From the NCBI RefSeq assembly GCF_000004825.1, contig NW_008805072.1, positions 124,001 to 188,000 on the forward strand: DNA of 64,000 nucleotides. Direction: 5' to 3'. Numbering within the stretch: the stretch's first letter is position 1; the number at the start of each line of letters is the position of its first letter. Made by a program: the position numbers and the translations under genes. Below, piece by piece: positions 35,325 through 47,097 of this stretch. Source of the DNA: Heterostelium album PN500. Lineage: Eukaryota > Evosea > Eumycetozoa > Acytosteliales > Acytosteliaceae. The notes beneath the pieces are model-generated. The model was not told the DNA's origin. It saw only the letters and a program-made list of their open reading frames with translations, and made no database searches.

Positions 35325-36051
35325 TTTGAGAGGATTGTTAAATTACTGAGGAAATAATATTGACGCTCTGAAGAGAGGATATAGTGTGTGAGTGGATGAG
35401 ATTAGGGTTAGGCAGACAGGCGAGGAGAGCGTAACCACAAAAAATTTTGAAAAATCTATAAAAATTAAAAAAAATGAAAATTTGTGTTTGAAAAGTGAAC
35501 TTTAGTTTTTTTGTTTTTATGTCTTGATTTGTTGTGTGTTATTTACAATCAAAAAAATTAAAATTGTGTTTGGTAAGATAAAAAAAATTTGACGCTGTTT
35601 AAATAGTTTTGAAAAACATTCTCCAAAAAGAATAACATTCTTTCGCAATCATATTATTCATGAAGCATTTATTCTTTTAAAGAACAACATAATATAATAT
35701 AAATAATTAACTGGTGGTTAACATTCTTTTTTTGTTTTTTTTTTGGATTTATTTTATTTATTTTTAATTAATGTGTTAAGAAAGCGATTTAATTTTAATT
35801 TATTTATCTATTAGATTTAATTTAGTTTTCAAAATTACATCGATTAATTATCTTGGGAAAATAGAAGGAATATTCAATCAATTAGTATTTAAAATTAGAT
35901 CTTCTAATCCGATCTAAAACGAATTTTAATTATTTATATTTTACGTAAAAGTTTGTTTTGTTTTATTTGTTATGTGTTTTGTTTAATTACATTAATGAGT
36001 GAGTTGATTGATTTATTATATACTTTGTTTTGTGTTTTGTTGTTTGTTTTG
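35325..36051. other. Intergenic, promoter side of rpl10
   Basis: The first 100 bases upstream of the rpl10 start are unusually G/C-rich (a GGTTAGGCAGACAGGCGAGG-like stretch at 35404-35425), probably promoter or leader. The rest, to the stop of the nitrilase gene, is A/T-rich without a frame. Confidence 0.5.
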
Positions 36052-37249
36052 TTAGATTTTGAAGGTTGTTGTTAATTTCTTTTGTTGATAAACTGGGATG
36101 TTTGTTCTCATTTCTTTGACTTTGGCAAGTTCAATGTTGGCGTAGATGATGGTTGGATCGTGTTCGGTGGTGGATACAATGTCACCCCATGGCGAGACAA
36201 CGGTGGAATGTCCCCAAGCTGTGTAGGTGGATTTTGGGTTTCTAGCGGGTGATACGGCAGCTACGTATACCTGGTTGTCAACGGCACGACCACGTTGCAG
36301 CAGTTCCCAGTGTGCCGGGCCAGTCGTCATATTGAAGGCACCGGGATACACGAGGATTTGACAACCCTCTTTGGCATAGAGCATAGCGAGCTCCGGGAAT
36401 CTAATGTCATAGCAGATACCGACGCCAAGCCTTACGCCATCACCCAACTCAATGATCGTCGGTGTTTCGCCTGGCGACAAAATCTCGCTCTCACGGAATG
36501 TAATCTTGCCTGGCACATTGATATCGAACAAGTGAATCTTTCGGTGTTTTCCAACTAGTTCACCGCTTGGATTGAAGATGAAACTGCAATTGTATATCTT
36601 TCCGTCGTCTCCACGTTCTGGAATCGATCCACCAATCAACCAAATCTTCAAACGCTTAGCTGCGTCCGCCAACATGGTAGTAGTCGGTCCACCAAACTTC
36701 TCAGCATACTCATTGAAAACTGATGTACTATACGGACAATTGAAGCATTCCTAAACAATCACATTGAACAACAACAACAATAGAAAAAGTAATCAATAAA
36801 CAAAGAAATATAAAGAAAGGAAAGATAGACTAGACTAGACATACAGGTAAACATATTATATTAGCACCGTTAGATGCAGCCTCTTCAATTGCTTTGCGAG
36901 CGGCTTCTATATTTTGATTTTTGTCTTCGCCAACCAGCAGTTGTATACCGGCAAACTTGTAGATTTTATCACTGTTGAACTCATTCATTTTGTGTTCTAT
37001 ATCGATGGGTCTGTTTCTAGGTCTGATATTAAACGAAGAGCTACTACTGTTACTATTTTTATTAGAACTGAAATATCGTTGTTGTTGTATTTGACTATTT
37101 ATAGAGCTAGATAATATTGATTTTGATATTGATAGGTTAGGAAATTGCTGATATGAACCCGATAATGAACAACCTCGATTCAGTAAATGAGAATAAGATA
37201 TTCTTGATGTTGTTGTTGCTGTTGTAAGTCTAACACCACTTAAAAACAT
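36052..37249 (-). CDS. nit2: NIT2-type omega-amidase (nitrilase superfamily), probably mitochondrial
   Basis: Exons 37249..36845 and 36750..36052 join in frame to 367 residues. The first 80 residues are rich in Arg, Ser and Thr ([20 protein letters not shown]) with no homology to NIT2, fitting a mitochondrial presequence. The nitrilase catalytic triad is visible: Glu in [16 protein letters not shown], Lys in [14 protein letters not shown] and Cys in [16 protein letters not shown]. The family hydrolyses alpha-ketoglutaramate and alpha-ketosuccinamate to keto acids and ammonia, closing the glutamine transaminase route. The single GT..AG intron falls just before the catalytic Glu. Confidence 0.95.
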
Positions 37250-39023
37250 ATTAATTATATATCAATATCACCTATTTTGTATAATTTTAATGATGTTCAT
37301 AAAAAAAATCAATTTTTGTTTTTATTTTTTTGGTTTGGCTTTTTTTCATTTTTTTTATTTTTAGTTGCAAAATGCCCAAAGGTTATATAATCTATGGCGA
37401 ACATCAATCAATCAATCAATCAATCAACCTGAGGCATAGAGTTTTAGAGTTTAAGTAACGATTAAAGAATGAACGTGAATCATTTCATAATAGTCTTTAA
37501 ATAGAGTATAATAATTAGGAGTGATGATTTTTTTTTTTTGATTTACATCATTTCTAGTTGTTATCATTTTTTTTTTTGGTTCTATTTGCAATGTTGTTAG
37601 TAATAATAATTACCATATCAATGTTTTGGGTTTTATTTTTCTTGTTTGACCAAAACCAAAACAAGTAAAAAACAAATTAAAATAAATTAAATATTGTTTT
37701 TGTAATTTATTATAATTGATATTATTTTGTTATAAGGTAACATTATACGAATGTTTTATTTAAATAAAATGAAAACGATGATTTACTGTTCTTATTCGTC
37801 ATCTACTAAAAACTAAATAGTAGTTGTCGTCCCAATGGCCATTAAATTAATGGATCACTGATACCAAAAGGATATAAAATCATTTACTATAAAAGGTAAA
37901 ATTTAAATTAATACCTTTTATGGTAAAAACATAAAACGAAATTAAACCATTCAATGAGTTGGGTTGTTGGCCTACAACCTTTTTTTTGATATGGGTTGAC
38001 CTTTTGCTTTGAATGAATGATTCACCCACATACCCACAATCACAGAAAAAAACACACACAGACTAATAAATTAATATTAAATTTTTAATATTGTTGGTCA
38101 CAACGTTCACACTTGCAAAAACTCAAAATAAAATAAAAATCAAAAAACAACAAAATTGTAAGGATCTGATTTTGGGGGAGAATGGGGCATGAGTTGATTT
38201 CACCACAATATTTGATTATCGAGATTTTTACTTTAAAAGGTAATTTCGAGGATCTCCCTCAAATGATTGAGGAGTTGCGTTTACTCTATTTTCAACACAT
38301 TCCTCACAACAATGAATATTATCAAACAACAACACCTTAACATCAAGAATCAATTAAATATAAAAAAATAAAAAAAATAAATTAAAATAAAACTCTCTAT
38401 TTATTTTCTTTAAAAGAGAGCTGAATATTCAGCTCCAACAACCACACACAAAAACAAACACACCAAAAAGCACACTGGAATACATACACATAGATAGAGA
38501 GACTTTGTTTTTATTTTGTTTTCACACATAACCACTAAACAACTTCAATTCATTAAAAATTATTGCTGTTGTGTTGTTTTTTTTCTCTTTACCTTGATTT
38601 TGTTATTTTAAACAAAACAACCAAACTAGGTACATAAATTTTGAATGATATCATTCATTTCAAGTTCAAAAGCAATATCTGTTTTTTTTTATCAACACCA
38701 ACTACTACTTCTTCTTCTTCCTAGCAGTACTAGTCAAAAATCATTTCTTCATTTTTTGTTTTTAAAATAAATAAATTAAACAGCCTACCAACAACAGCAA
38801 TATTTCCTTTTTAAAAACAATCCTTTTTCAAAACTTGTACAAAAAAAAAACATTAAAAAAAACAATTATATATTTAAAACTAAAAAGAAAAAGGTTTTAT
38901 ATTTTAAACACTATTTTAACCAAATATATACATATAAATATAAATATAATATTTCCTTTTTTTAAAAACAATCCTTTTTTGTTTTTAGTAAAATTTGTTT
39001 TTGTTTTTTTTGTTTTTTCGATT
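37250..39023. other. Divergent intergenic region with long A/C-rich leader of the next gene
   Basis: From about 37.98 kb the plus strand becomes A/C-rich (ACACACACAGAC, CAACAACCACACACAAAAAC), typical of leaders in this genome, and runs into the start at 39024. A perfect 18-nt palindrome lies at 38418..38435 and a tandem CAAT run near 37408-37430. The frame is open upstream of 39024 to an ATG at 38835, but those 63 residues are A/T-driven and are not taken as protein. Confidence 0.5.
38418..38435. repeat. Perfect 18-nt palindrome
   Basis: GAGCTGAATATTCAGCTC equals its own reverse complement. It lies about 590 bases upstream of the F-box/LRR start, inside the presumed leader or promoter. It could be a dimer-binding site or a small hairpin. 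Confidence 0.6.
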
Positions 39024-40895
39024 ATGATGACATTTTGTCAAGTTGTCGCAATTCCACAATCTACAAATATATATTATTATATAAATAGCAATAGTGGTGG
39101 TGGTAGTAGTAGTAATAGTATTAGTAGTTGTGGAATTAATAATAACAATAGTAACAACTTTTTCAATATAAATAATAATAATAATAGTAGTAATATAATT
39201 AATAATAATAAAATTCTGGCAAATCAATGTGAAATTTTACCACATTTCATCCAAAGGATGATTGTCAGTCACTTGCTGATCGATAAAAAGAATAGAAGTA
39301 ATAAAAAATATTATAGTAGCTTAGCACTGGTTTGTAAGAGATGGTTCGATTATTCTTCTTCGATTTTTTCAGAGGTCAACCTATATAATATCGATATCGG
39401 TGCACCACAGAAAATTCAGAAGCAACTTTTTTCCAATATTTGGCGTCTGGATAAATATATTTATAGATTGATTTTGGATCTCGGTGCCACTTCCATCCCA
39501 CTGGCACAGAGCTCATCATCGATCAATCCAGACCAGTTGGCAATCAGTTTATTAGGAAACTCCAGTTTAATTTCACTTTCACATCTGTCTCTAAAATTGG
39601 AAGCAGGAGCATGCACCCAGAGAATTACCAATATCCTTTCGCCGTTGTTATCGTCGTCGTTGCGATCGTCCTCGATCCAAACACTAAGTATCAGAATGAG
39701 AACGAGTTTCGAGCGTGACGGTGAGGTTCTCAAGGCTGCAGCTGCCAACGTCAGCTTTTGTCAATCTCTGAAAAAGATTGATATTTTCGACCACACTCAA
39801 TATACATTCCAGCCGGACACTCTCAATGGAAACGACGACAGTTTAACTCGTCTGATTAAATCGAATTGCTACACTTTGGAAACCATGAAAATATCATTGA
39901 CACGAGTCAATGCCGATTTCTTTGCTTCGATATTTTGCAGTCCCAACTTGTATCCCAATTTAGTCAGCTTGAAAGTCCAGGAGATCGACGACCACTTCCC
40001 ATGGACAATGCTCACCATTGCCGCACCAAAGTTGAAGGAACTATCTTACCAGCTCACCACCTGGAGCAGTTCTATCACCCGGTCACTCAACGACTTTCTC
40101 CACACAAACAACACGATCCGTGCTCTGAAATCCGAGGTCTACTTGGAGGAGAGCATGGTTCAACATTTCACAAGATTCGACAGTTTAAACATTTCAATCA
40201 ATCAATTTGCACAACAAAATCTAAAGTTCCAATATAGCGATACATTGGATCACTTGCGTCTGAGTTTCGACAATCCATCGTTCAACTGTGACATTCTCGA
40301 ACAACTCACTCACCACCAAACCATCCATCACCTCGAAATCATTGGAGTCACCCGAGATGTCCTTAAGCAGATTTCAACATTGGTGACCGGAAACCAATCA
40401 CTCCAACACCTCACACTTTCTTTTGCAGGATCCCTCCATAATCTCCGCTCACCGTACATCGTAGATCGTGACCAAATCGCAATGTTCCACAAACTACTGG
40501 CCAACAGTAAAAACATTCAAAAGTTGGACATGTTCTACTTGTACAAACCGGGTGAATTCGAAAAGCTATTCGTAGGTTATCTCTTGAAAAATAAGAATCT
40601 CCAAGAGATTAGATTCAACAACATCTACAACACAACCAATGAAATAAGATCAAACTTTAACATTGAATATGAAGGACCTGGAAATACATTTATGAAATTA
40701 ACAAGAAAAAATAACAATAACAATATTAACAACAATAACGACAATATTAGCTGTACATCGATTTTATCTATAGAACAATTATCATTGAATTCAACACCAT
40801 TATTATCATCATCGAATTCAAAATCAACACCAACTACTCCAACATCATCTTATTTCGATGGAATTAATTTAAATAAATTAAAAAATTCAATTTAA
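39024..40895 (+). CDS. F-box/LRR-type protein, 623 residues
   Basis: A single exon with the start placed at 39024 (MMTFCQVVAIPQSTN). An Asn/Ser/Gly-rich N-terminus of about 70 residues leads to an F-box-like helix pair, ILPHFIQRMIVSHLLIDKK and SSLALVCKRWFDYSSS. The remaining 450 residues hold irregular LRR segments (LSHLSLKLEAGA, SIQTLSIRMRTS, SLKKIDIFDHTQ, TIHHLEIIGVTRD, NIQKLDMFYLYK, NLQEIRFNNIY). An Asn/Ser/Thr-rich tail closes it. The presumed role is an SCF substrate receptor. Base composition shifts from A/T-rich ends to a more balanced core, as in other genes here. Confidence 0.85.
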   Translation: MMTFCQVVAIPQSTNIYYYINSNSGGGSSSNSISSCGINNNNSNNFFNINNNNNSSNIINNNKILANQCEILPHFIQRMIVSHLLIDKKNRSNKKYYSSLALVCKRWFDYSSSIFSEVNLYNIDIGAPQKIQKQLFSNIWRLDKYIYRLILDLGATSIPLAQSSSSINPDQLAISLLGNSSLISLSHLSLKLEAGACTQRITNILSPLLSSSLRSSSIQTLSIRMRTSFERDGEVLKAAAANVSFCQSLKKIDIFDHTQYTFQPDTLNGNDDSLTRLIKSNCYTLETMKISLTRVNADFFASIFCSPNLYPNLVSLKVQEIDDHFPWTMLTIAAPKLKELSYQLTTWSSSITRSLNDFLHTNNTIRALKSEVYLEESMVQHFTRFDSLNISINQFAQQNLKFQYSDTLDHLRLSFDNPSFNCDILEQLTHHQTIHHLEIIGVTRDVLKQISTLVTGNQSLQHLTLSFAGSLHNLRSPYIVDRDQIAMFHKLLANSKNIQKLDMFYLYKPGEFEKLFVGYLLKNKNLQEIRFNNIYNTTNEIRSNFNIEYEGPGNTFMKLTRKNNNNNINNNNDNISCTSILSIEQLSLNSTPLLSSSNSKSTPTTPTSSYFDGINLNKLKNSI

Positions 40896-41122
40896 ATTAA
40901 CTAAACTAATCTAAACAAAACAATTTTGTTTTCTTTTAATATATTATATCCATCTGGATTTAAATATTATTGATTTGATTGAATTTAATTTATTTAATTA
41001 AATCCAATCTTTCTTTCTTTCTTTTTTTGTTTTATTTATTTAAATTACTTTTTTATTTAAACAAAAAACAAAAAAAAGCTATGTGATGTTGATTATAAAT
41101 AATAATAATTATAATCTTTTTA

Positions 41123-43339
41123 CTAGTCGTCATCGCTAATTACTATACAATCATCGTCATCGTCTTGATTTGAATTATTGTGTACTGCTATATGATTACT
41201 GCTATTTCCATTGCTGGCACTGTGATTTGTAGAGTTGGTATTTACATTTGGAGTGGCGTGTGAACCTGTACCGTTGGCTTGTATCGGTGCACCTTCCACA
41301 CCTGAAAAGTCGAATTCGTCTTCTTCATCCTCATCGAAATCATAGTCGTTGTCGGATGCGTCAGTGTTGACCGGTGGCGTTGGAGTCATCATCGAATCCA
41401 CATCAAAGACAACACCATTGTCCGCATCAATATTATTATTATTATCATCGGTTGTTTGTGAATTTATTATATCTGTATATTCTGTTTTTTCTTCTTTTGT
41501 TTTTTCTGATTTAATTTCTGAGGAAAAATCATATTAGTAATCAGAATCCGAATTTCGGACACAATAAGCAAATCAAAATAAAACCAACATACGTATTGCA
41601 GTTTCAGTTTTTACACTCCATGATCCATCTTGTTGAATTGTAAAGTTTGCTATGCCATCGGGTAGTTCCTTGATGATCGCTGCGGTATATTTATCGTAGA
41701 CTAACATGTCGGCGGAGCCAGCACAGTTGCAAACTGGACAATTCCAAATCTGTTGCTGAAAAGAGTACTGAAGATAAAACTTTAAATCGAAACACTGCAG
41801 ATGCGTGCAATTCCTTGTTCGAACAGGACATGATAATTTTATAAAACTAAGTGGACATCGTATTGAAATATCATAAGACAACTCCTCTATATCGCTATCT
41901 TTCTTTTTCAGTGCTATCAATCCTTTAAAATCTAAACTTTCTTTTTTAATAATCTTTTCCAAAATCTAGACATTATCATTATTATAATAATAGACAAAAC
42001 CAAATGTAATGTTTAGTTAATAAAAAAGTTTGAACAAAAATCAATTCAATATCATCTCTTTAAATACAAACATTTTTAATTGGTATATTTTTAACAAACT
42101 GTATTACTAAAACACCCTCTGTTCTGGCGGGAGCAGAGAATACTATTTTGTTTCTATCTTTTTTCACAAATGAAGTTATGTCCAATGGCTTTGGAATGAT
42201 GAGTGGTGTACATCCCGATGGATTTCTAAGTTTATATGGCTATATGAAATATGATATGATGGATATGGATATTAATGAATATGATATTACTATGACGATG
42301 ATGATGATGATGATGATAATTAGATCTATTTACCAATGCTATAAAATTATCGTTGATCGAGAGTTTCATATCACTTGAATAAGTTAAATTGGTTGAGTTT
42401 TGAATTAAACGAAGATGCAGGAAGTACTGTGTTTCGTCAGAGTCTGGAGGTGGTGCTTTCGCTGTGATTTTGGTGAATGTGTCGTTGTCGATATTGAATT
42501 CCTGGTGGCCTGTCGAGCCCTTTACAATCGCATAGTGATAGAGAACCTTGACCGATTCATAGAGAATCGATTGTTTCTCGCCAAACGATGTCCAATCGAT
42601 GTTCGCCGGTTTGGCGAGAGGCGCACTCTTTCGCGCGTTCTGCACGGTTCGCTGTTGAATGACTGGTGGCGGCACTATATGTTGCGGTGCGTTGAGCGGC
42701 GGACCACCAGGAAATGCAAACGTACTGGGAAATACTATGGTCGGTGTTGTTGTCGTTGTAGTCGATGTAACTACTCTGTTGCTGTTGTTGATCCCGTTTG
42801 TTGTTGGATGTGTTGTTGTTGTTGTCATATGTTGAATTCCTATGCCTGGCGGCGGTCGATTCACTGTGAGATTGTTCGGGTTGTTTATGTGCGGTGGATT
42901 GATCTGACCGATTCGAAACTGTGCACCCGGTTGATATTGCATGTTGTGATTCTGCTGGTAAACGGGTGGAGCCGGTTGGTTATGGTGTATTGCCCTATAG
43001 ACTCTCTCTACCAACATCGATTTGTTGCCAGACAACGTTATATTATTGTTCTTTGTCTTCAAGTACTTTAGTATCTTCTTGAGATGATCTACATGTAGTC
43101 TATTAAGAGTCTCTACGCTATTATCAAGTAAGTTAGTCATAGTACTATTATTATAATACATAAAGATAGATAGATAGATAGATGATGATAATATCTTGTT
43201 GTTTCATCTCATCATTGTTTTTAATGACATACCTTCTTAATCTGTCTCTTAAGTCAGATGAACTAATAGCTAATAGGTCTCGTATCTTCTCGAAATCATC
43301 ACCACTGAGAACGCCAACAGATGTTGAGGCAGCAGACAT
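41123..43339 (-). CDS. pias: PIAS/Siz-type SUMO E3 ligase
   Basis: Exons 43339..43233, 43144..42334, 42239..42072, 41965..41593 and 41517..41123 join in frame to 617 residues. A SAP domain (DHLKKILKYLKTKNNNITLS, GNKSMLVERVYRAI) lies near residues 45-95, followed by a Pro/Gln/Thr-rich linker. A PINIT domain begins at WTSFGEKQSILYESVKVLYH and crosses two exons. The SP-RING follows (IRCPLSFIKLSCPVRTRNCT, HLQCFDLKF, IWNCPVCN). The acidic C-terminus ends in DDDDDCIVISDDD, a SUMO-interacting motif. PIAS proteins transfer SUMO from UBC9 to nuclear targets. All five domains are in the family's usual order. The intron 3 donor (GTTTGT) is weak but is the only one that keeps frame. Confidence 0.92.
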
Positions 43340-43828
43340 TCTTAATAAAACCAATAATCTTTCCTTGTTTAGTTTGTTGTTGTTGTTGTCGTTTTAAATA
43401 TTGATGTGCTGCCTTCTGTTGTTGTATTATATACTCTTTGTATCTATCTATCTATCTATCGAATAGATAAAATCTAACTAACTAACTAACTAACTATCAA
43501 ACAAACCTGTGTAAAAAGAATGAATGGATGGATGAAAAAAAAAAAAAAACAAACAATTTTAAATCTTTGTTTAAACCACCATATATTATTTGTTTGTACT
43601 ACTATTAAATGTGTATCTGAATTATTATAAGAAGAGGAGGAATGAATATGTAGATATAGATATAAAAGTATATATAAAGCGTTTGTTTTCTATTTTATTT
43701 TTTTAATTTTATTTTGCAAAATAAATTTATTTTTTGATAGTATAGATACTTTTAACTAACTAAATAGATTCATCAAAGAACAACAATTTTATCTATTCTA
43801 TTGATAGTTGTGTATTAATATTATATTT

Positions 43829-43865
<37 letters not shown>

Positions 43866-44778
43866 GAATTATTATTTTTTTTTTTTTTAACAGTTTTTTT
43901 TTTTTTTTTTTTTTTTTCAAGTGGTAAATACAACTTATAGAATTGTATAGAATGAATTAAAAAGGTATCGAGGAATTGATGATAATGGTCTTTTTGAATG
44001 ATTGATTTTCATGTAATCATATTTTAAATCAGAAGAGACAATAAATAACTAAATTTAGAACAATGCAAGTACATATTTTGTATGGCGCCAATTTTTTTCT
44101 CAATCGATTTCTTTTATTTATAGTACTATAAATAAAATAAATAAACTTTCATCTTTTAAATAAGTTTATTCATAAAATTAATTATTTTTTATTTCAATTT
44201 CCGACTCTTTATTAATTAAATAAATATATATAAAAAATATCTATAATGGAAATAAATATTCCATAATGTGTTGTTTATATCCGTTGGAACGAAACTTTCC
44301 AATTCAAATAGGACTTCCAACGCGTTTTATAACTGTCTCTTCAAATTTTTTTGTTTTATTTTTTTGCAAAAAACACAAATTGGGCTTTTTTTTTTTTTTT
44401 TTTTTTACCAAAAGAATTTTTTGGGCAGTGACATCAAAGGTGGTTACTACACCATAGATCCTCAAGATGGAATGATATATTAGACATGGCATTGCTAATG
44501 ATAAATTTTATTGATATTTTTTTTGTTGATATTTTTCAAACAATTGTCAATTTGAAACCTTTTTATTTCAATCTTTAATTTGAATAATTTTAATCTTAAT
44601 AAATAAAATAAAATAATAACAGATAATAACAGATAATCAAAGTAATAATCAATAAATTAAATTAATAGATAAACAATTAAAGATATATATAGTAGATATA
44701 TAATTAAATTTGTAGTACAATAAAATATTTAGTGTAATAATATAATATAGAAATAGTTTGAAAATTTTAGAATAAAAT
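43340..44778. other. Divergent spacer with microsatellites and long T-runs
   Basis: This holds tetranucleotide runs (ATCT near 43441-43462, AACT near 43476-43497) and three long T-runs at about 43830-43859, 43873-43888 and 43894-43917. Frames of 60-70 codons near 44266-44492 occur on both strands, are driven by a T-run and carry no recognisable protein. Confidence 0.6.
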
Positions 44779-46722
44779 ATGGTAAAATCAATTGTTAGAG
44801 GAAAAAGAGTTATTTTCAATGGTAGTGTTAAGGAAGCAACTATTGTTGTTGATGACGGTGTAGTTGTTGATATTCTACCTTATGAACATGGATTGCCAGC
44901 TGGATCTTACAAGACGTTGGTCGATGCTCCAGATAATCAAGTGGTGATGGGTGGACTTGTAGATAGCCACGTTCATGTCAATGAACCGGGTAGAACGGAA
45001 TGGGAGGGTTTTGTCACTGCCACTTCGGCTGCTGCTGCCGGTGGTGTCACAACCATTGTCGACATGCCACTGAATAGCGATCCCGTGACAACATCGTTCG
45101 CCGCCCTCCAATCAAAGATCTCGTCGATGAGCGGAAAATGTTTTGTCGATGTTGGACTGCTCGGTGGAATCATCCCAAACAACGAAGATCAAATAAAGAG
45201 AATGATTTTGGAGGGTGGAGTCGTTGGATTCAAGTGTTTCCTCGTGCATTCCGGTATCGATGATTTCCCTGCGGTCGAACGTGAACATGTTGATCGTGCA
45301 ATGAAAGTGATGGCCGAGTTGAAGCACGTTGGAAAGGATGTGGTTGTTATGTTCCACGCTGAAGTGCCGGGTCCGATTGACGACGCCATTGCCAAGCTCG
45401 AAGACGACTGCGACACCGGTGACTATCACACTTTCCTGAGTAGTCGTCCCAAGGCATCGGAGAACGAAGCAATCGACATGGTGATCTCACTCACCAGAGA
45501 AAACAATGTGCGCACTCACATCGTCCATTTGTCATCGGCAGAAGCACTGCCAATGATTCGCGCTGCCCACACTGACAACATTCCAATTTCGGCGGAAACC
45601 ACTTTCCACTATCTCTATTTCGAAGCGGAAAAGGTTCCTCACGGAAATACTCTCTATAAATGTTGTCCACCCATCAGAGAATCGTTGAATAGAGATGCAC
45701 TATGGCAAGCTGTATCGGATCGTACTGTCTCCATGATTATCTCTGACCATTCGCCATGCACAGTAAATCTAAAGTTGTTGGAGGATGGTGATTTCATGAA
45801 GGCATGGGGTGGAATTTCATCGTTGCAACTCGGATTGAGCATCATTTGGACTGAAGCGAAACGACGTGGAATTCTCTCGCTTACCGACCTGCCAGAACTG
45901 ATGTCCGATGCTCCAGCGAAACTAGTGAATTTGAACGATAGAAAAGGATCGATTGCCGTTGGAAGAGATGCAGATTTCTTAGTTTGGGATCCAGAAGCAT
46001 CGTTTACAGTGGATCAAGAGAAGATGTACGTTAGAAACAGAGCGTCGCCATACCATGGACAAACTCTCTACGGTGTCGTCGAACAGACTATCTTGAGAGG
46101 CAGAGAAATCTACTCAAAGCGCAACGGACACATCGAAATTTTCACAGGTGAGCGTCTCACCCCAACCAACATCCAATCTTCGAGCAGCGGATATGCCGAT
46201 ATCCGTCTGCCACCGATTGCCAGATTGAACAGCCAGCTTAGCGACACCGACTTTTTGAGTGTTGTCAATATGCTGTTGGAAGTGGCACCACCATTAGCCA
46301 GTGGACTACTTGCAGCCAGACCATACTCTAGCTACGATCAGCTCATCGAAACAGTGGTCGCTATCATCGAACAATGTACAACAGAACAAAAGGTAGAGAT
46401 TATCAATTCACATCCAAAGATCGGTGCAAATCCATCAAAGATTTCAACACTCTCTTACTATGAGCAAGGATATCACAGAGAATCACATCCAGACAAAGAT
46501 CCAGAGCAACAGAGAATCTTGGAAGCACTGAACTCACTCAACAACGAATATCAACAGAAATATGGATTTTCATTTATCGTTTTTGTAAATGGCCGAACAA
46601 AAGCTGAAATCATTCCAATTATTCAGCAACGTCTACATCATTCCACCAAAGAACAAGAGTTGGCAACTGGTTTATCTGAATATATTGAAATTGCAAAATC
46701 AAGATTAAATAAACTTTTATAA
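44779..46722 (+). CDS. allB: Allantoinase fused to OHCU decarboxylase
   Basis: A single exon encodes 647 residues. Residues 1-455 are a cyclic amidohydrolase of the allantoinase type, with metal ligands in VDSHVHVNEPGRTEWEGF, the carbamylated-Lys motif VGFKCFLVHSG, VVMFHAE, RTHIVHLSSAEA and SDHSPC. From about residue 485 a second domain begins (LSDTDFLSVVNMLLEVAPPL) with the OHCU-decarboxylase signature EIINSHPKIGA and the helix YQQKYGFSFIVFVNGRT. In urate breakdown OHCU decarboxylase makes S-allantoin and allantoinase opens it to allantoate, so the fused enzymes catalyse consecutive steps. All visible catalytic residues are present. Codon use is C-rich, suggesting strong expression. The product is probably cytosolic or peroxisomal; the C-terminus (LNKLL) is not a clear PTS1. 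Confidence 0.95.
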   Translation: MVKSIVRGKRVIFNGSVKEATIVVDDGVVVDILPYEHGLPAGSYKTLVDAPDNQVVMGGLVDSHVHVNEPGRTEWEGFVTATSAAAAGGVTTIVDMPLNSDPVTTSFAALQSKISSMSGKCFVDVGLLGGIIPNNEDQIKRMILEGGVVGFKCFLVHSGIDDFPAVEREHVDRAMKVMAELKHVGKDVVVMFHAEVPGPIDDAIAKLEDDCDTGDYHTFLSSRPKASENEAIDMVISLTRENNVRTHIVHLSSAEALPMIRAAHTDNIPISAETTFHYLYFEAEKVPHGNTLYKCCPPIRESLNRDALWQAVSDRTVSMIISDHSPCTVNLKLLEDGDFMKAWGGISSLQLGLSIIWTEAKRRGILSLTDLPELMSDAPAKLVNLNDRKGSIAVGRDADFLVWDPEASFTVDQEKMYVRNRASPYHGQTLYGVVEQTILRGREIYSKRNGHIEIFTGERLTPTNIQSSSSGYADIRLPPIARLNSQLSDTDFLSVVNMLLEVAPPLASGLLAARPYSSYDQLIETVVAIIEQCTTEQKVEIINSHPKIGANPSKISTLSYYEQGYHRESHPDKDPEQQRILEALNSLNNEYQQKYGFSFIVFVNGRTKAEIIPIIQQRLHHSTKEQELATGLSEYIEIAKSRLNKLL

Positions 46723-47097
46723 ATATAAATATAATATATAATTTAATATATAGTATAATATAATCGGATCGAATTGATCATTATTTTTCTTCATTTCAAA
46801 AGATTATTAATCACAAATCTTTAATAAAAATTAATAAAATTAAAAAATAAATAATTATATTTTTATGTGAATATGATAATGTTTTTCGCAAGTTTCTAAG
46901 ATGAAAGAAATTGCAAACTAATTAGTTATTAAAAATTTAATTTTTTTATCATTCATATAATTTGTTATCATTATTTTATTTTTGTTATTAATTTATTATA
47001 TAGATTTATAACTTTTTAGATTTTGTTTTTTTTTGTTATTTTTTTATAATTTTGTTTATTATCATCATATATCATATATATATATTAGTTTATAAAG
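46723..47097. other. A/T-rich intergenic DNA
   Basis: Spacer between the fused allantoinase and VTA1 genes, both on the plus strand, made of A/T-rich sequence with no frame. Confidence 0.7.

Noticed and set aside
38835-39023. 63-residue N-terminal extension of the F-box/LRR protein
   Set aside because: The residues are those of an A/T-rich leader (Lys, Ile, Phe, Asn); the ATG at 39024 fits better.
44266-44492. 60-70-codon frames on both strands
   Set aside because: They depend on a T/A run, have no motif, and lie in the promoter spacer of the allantoinase gene.
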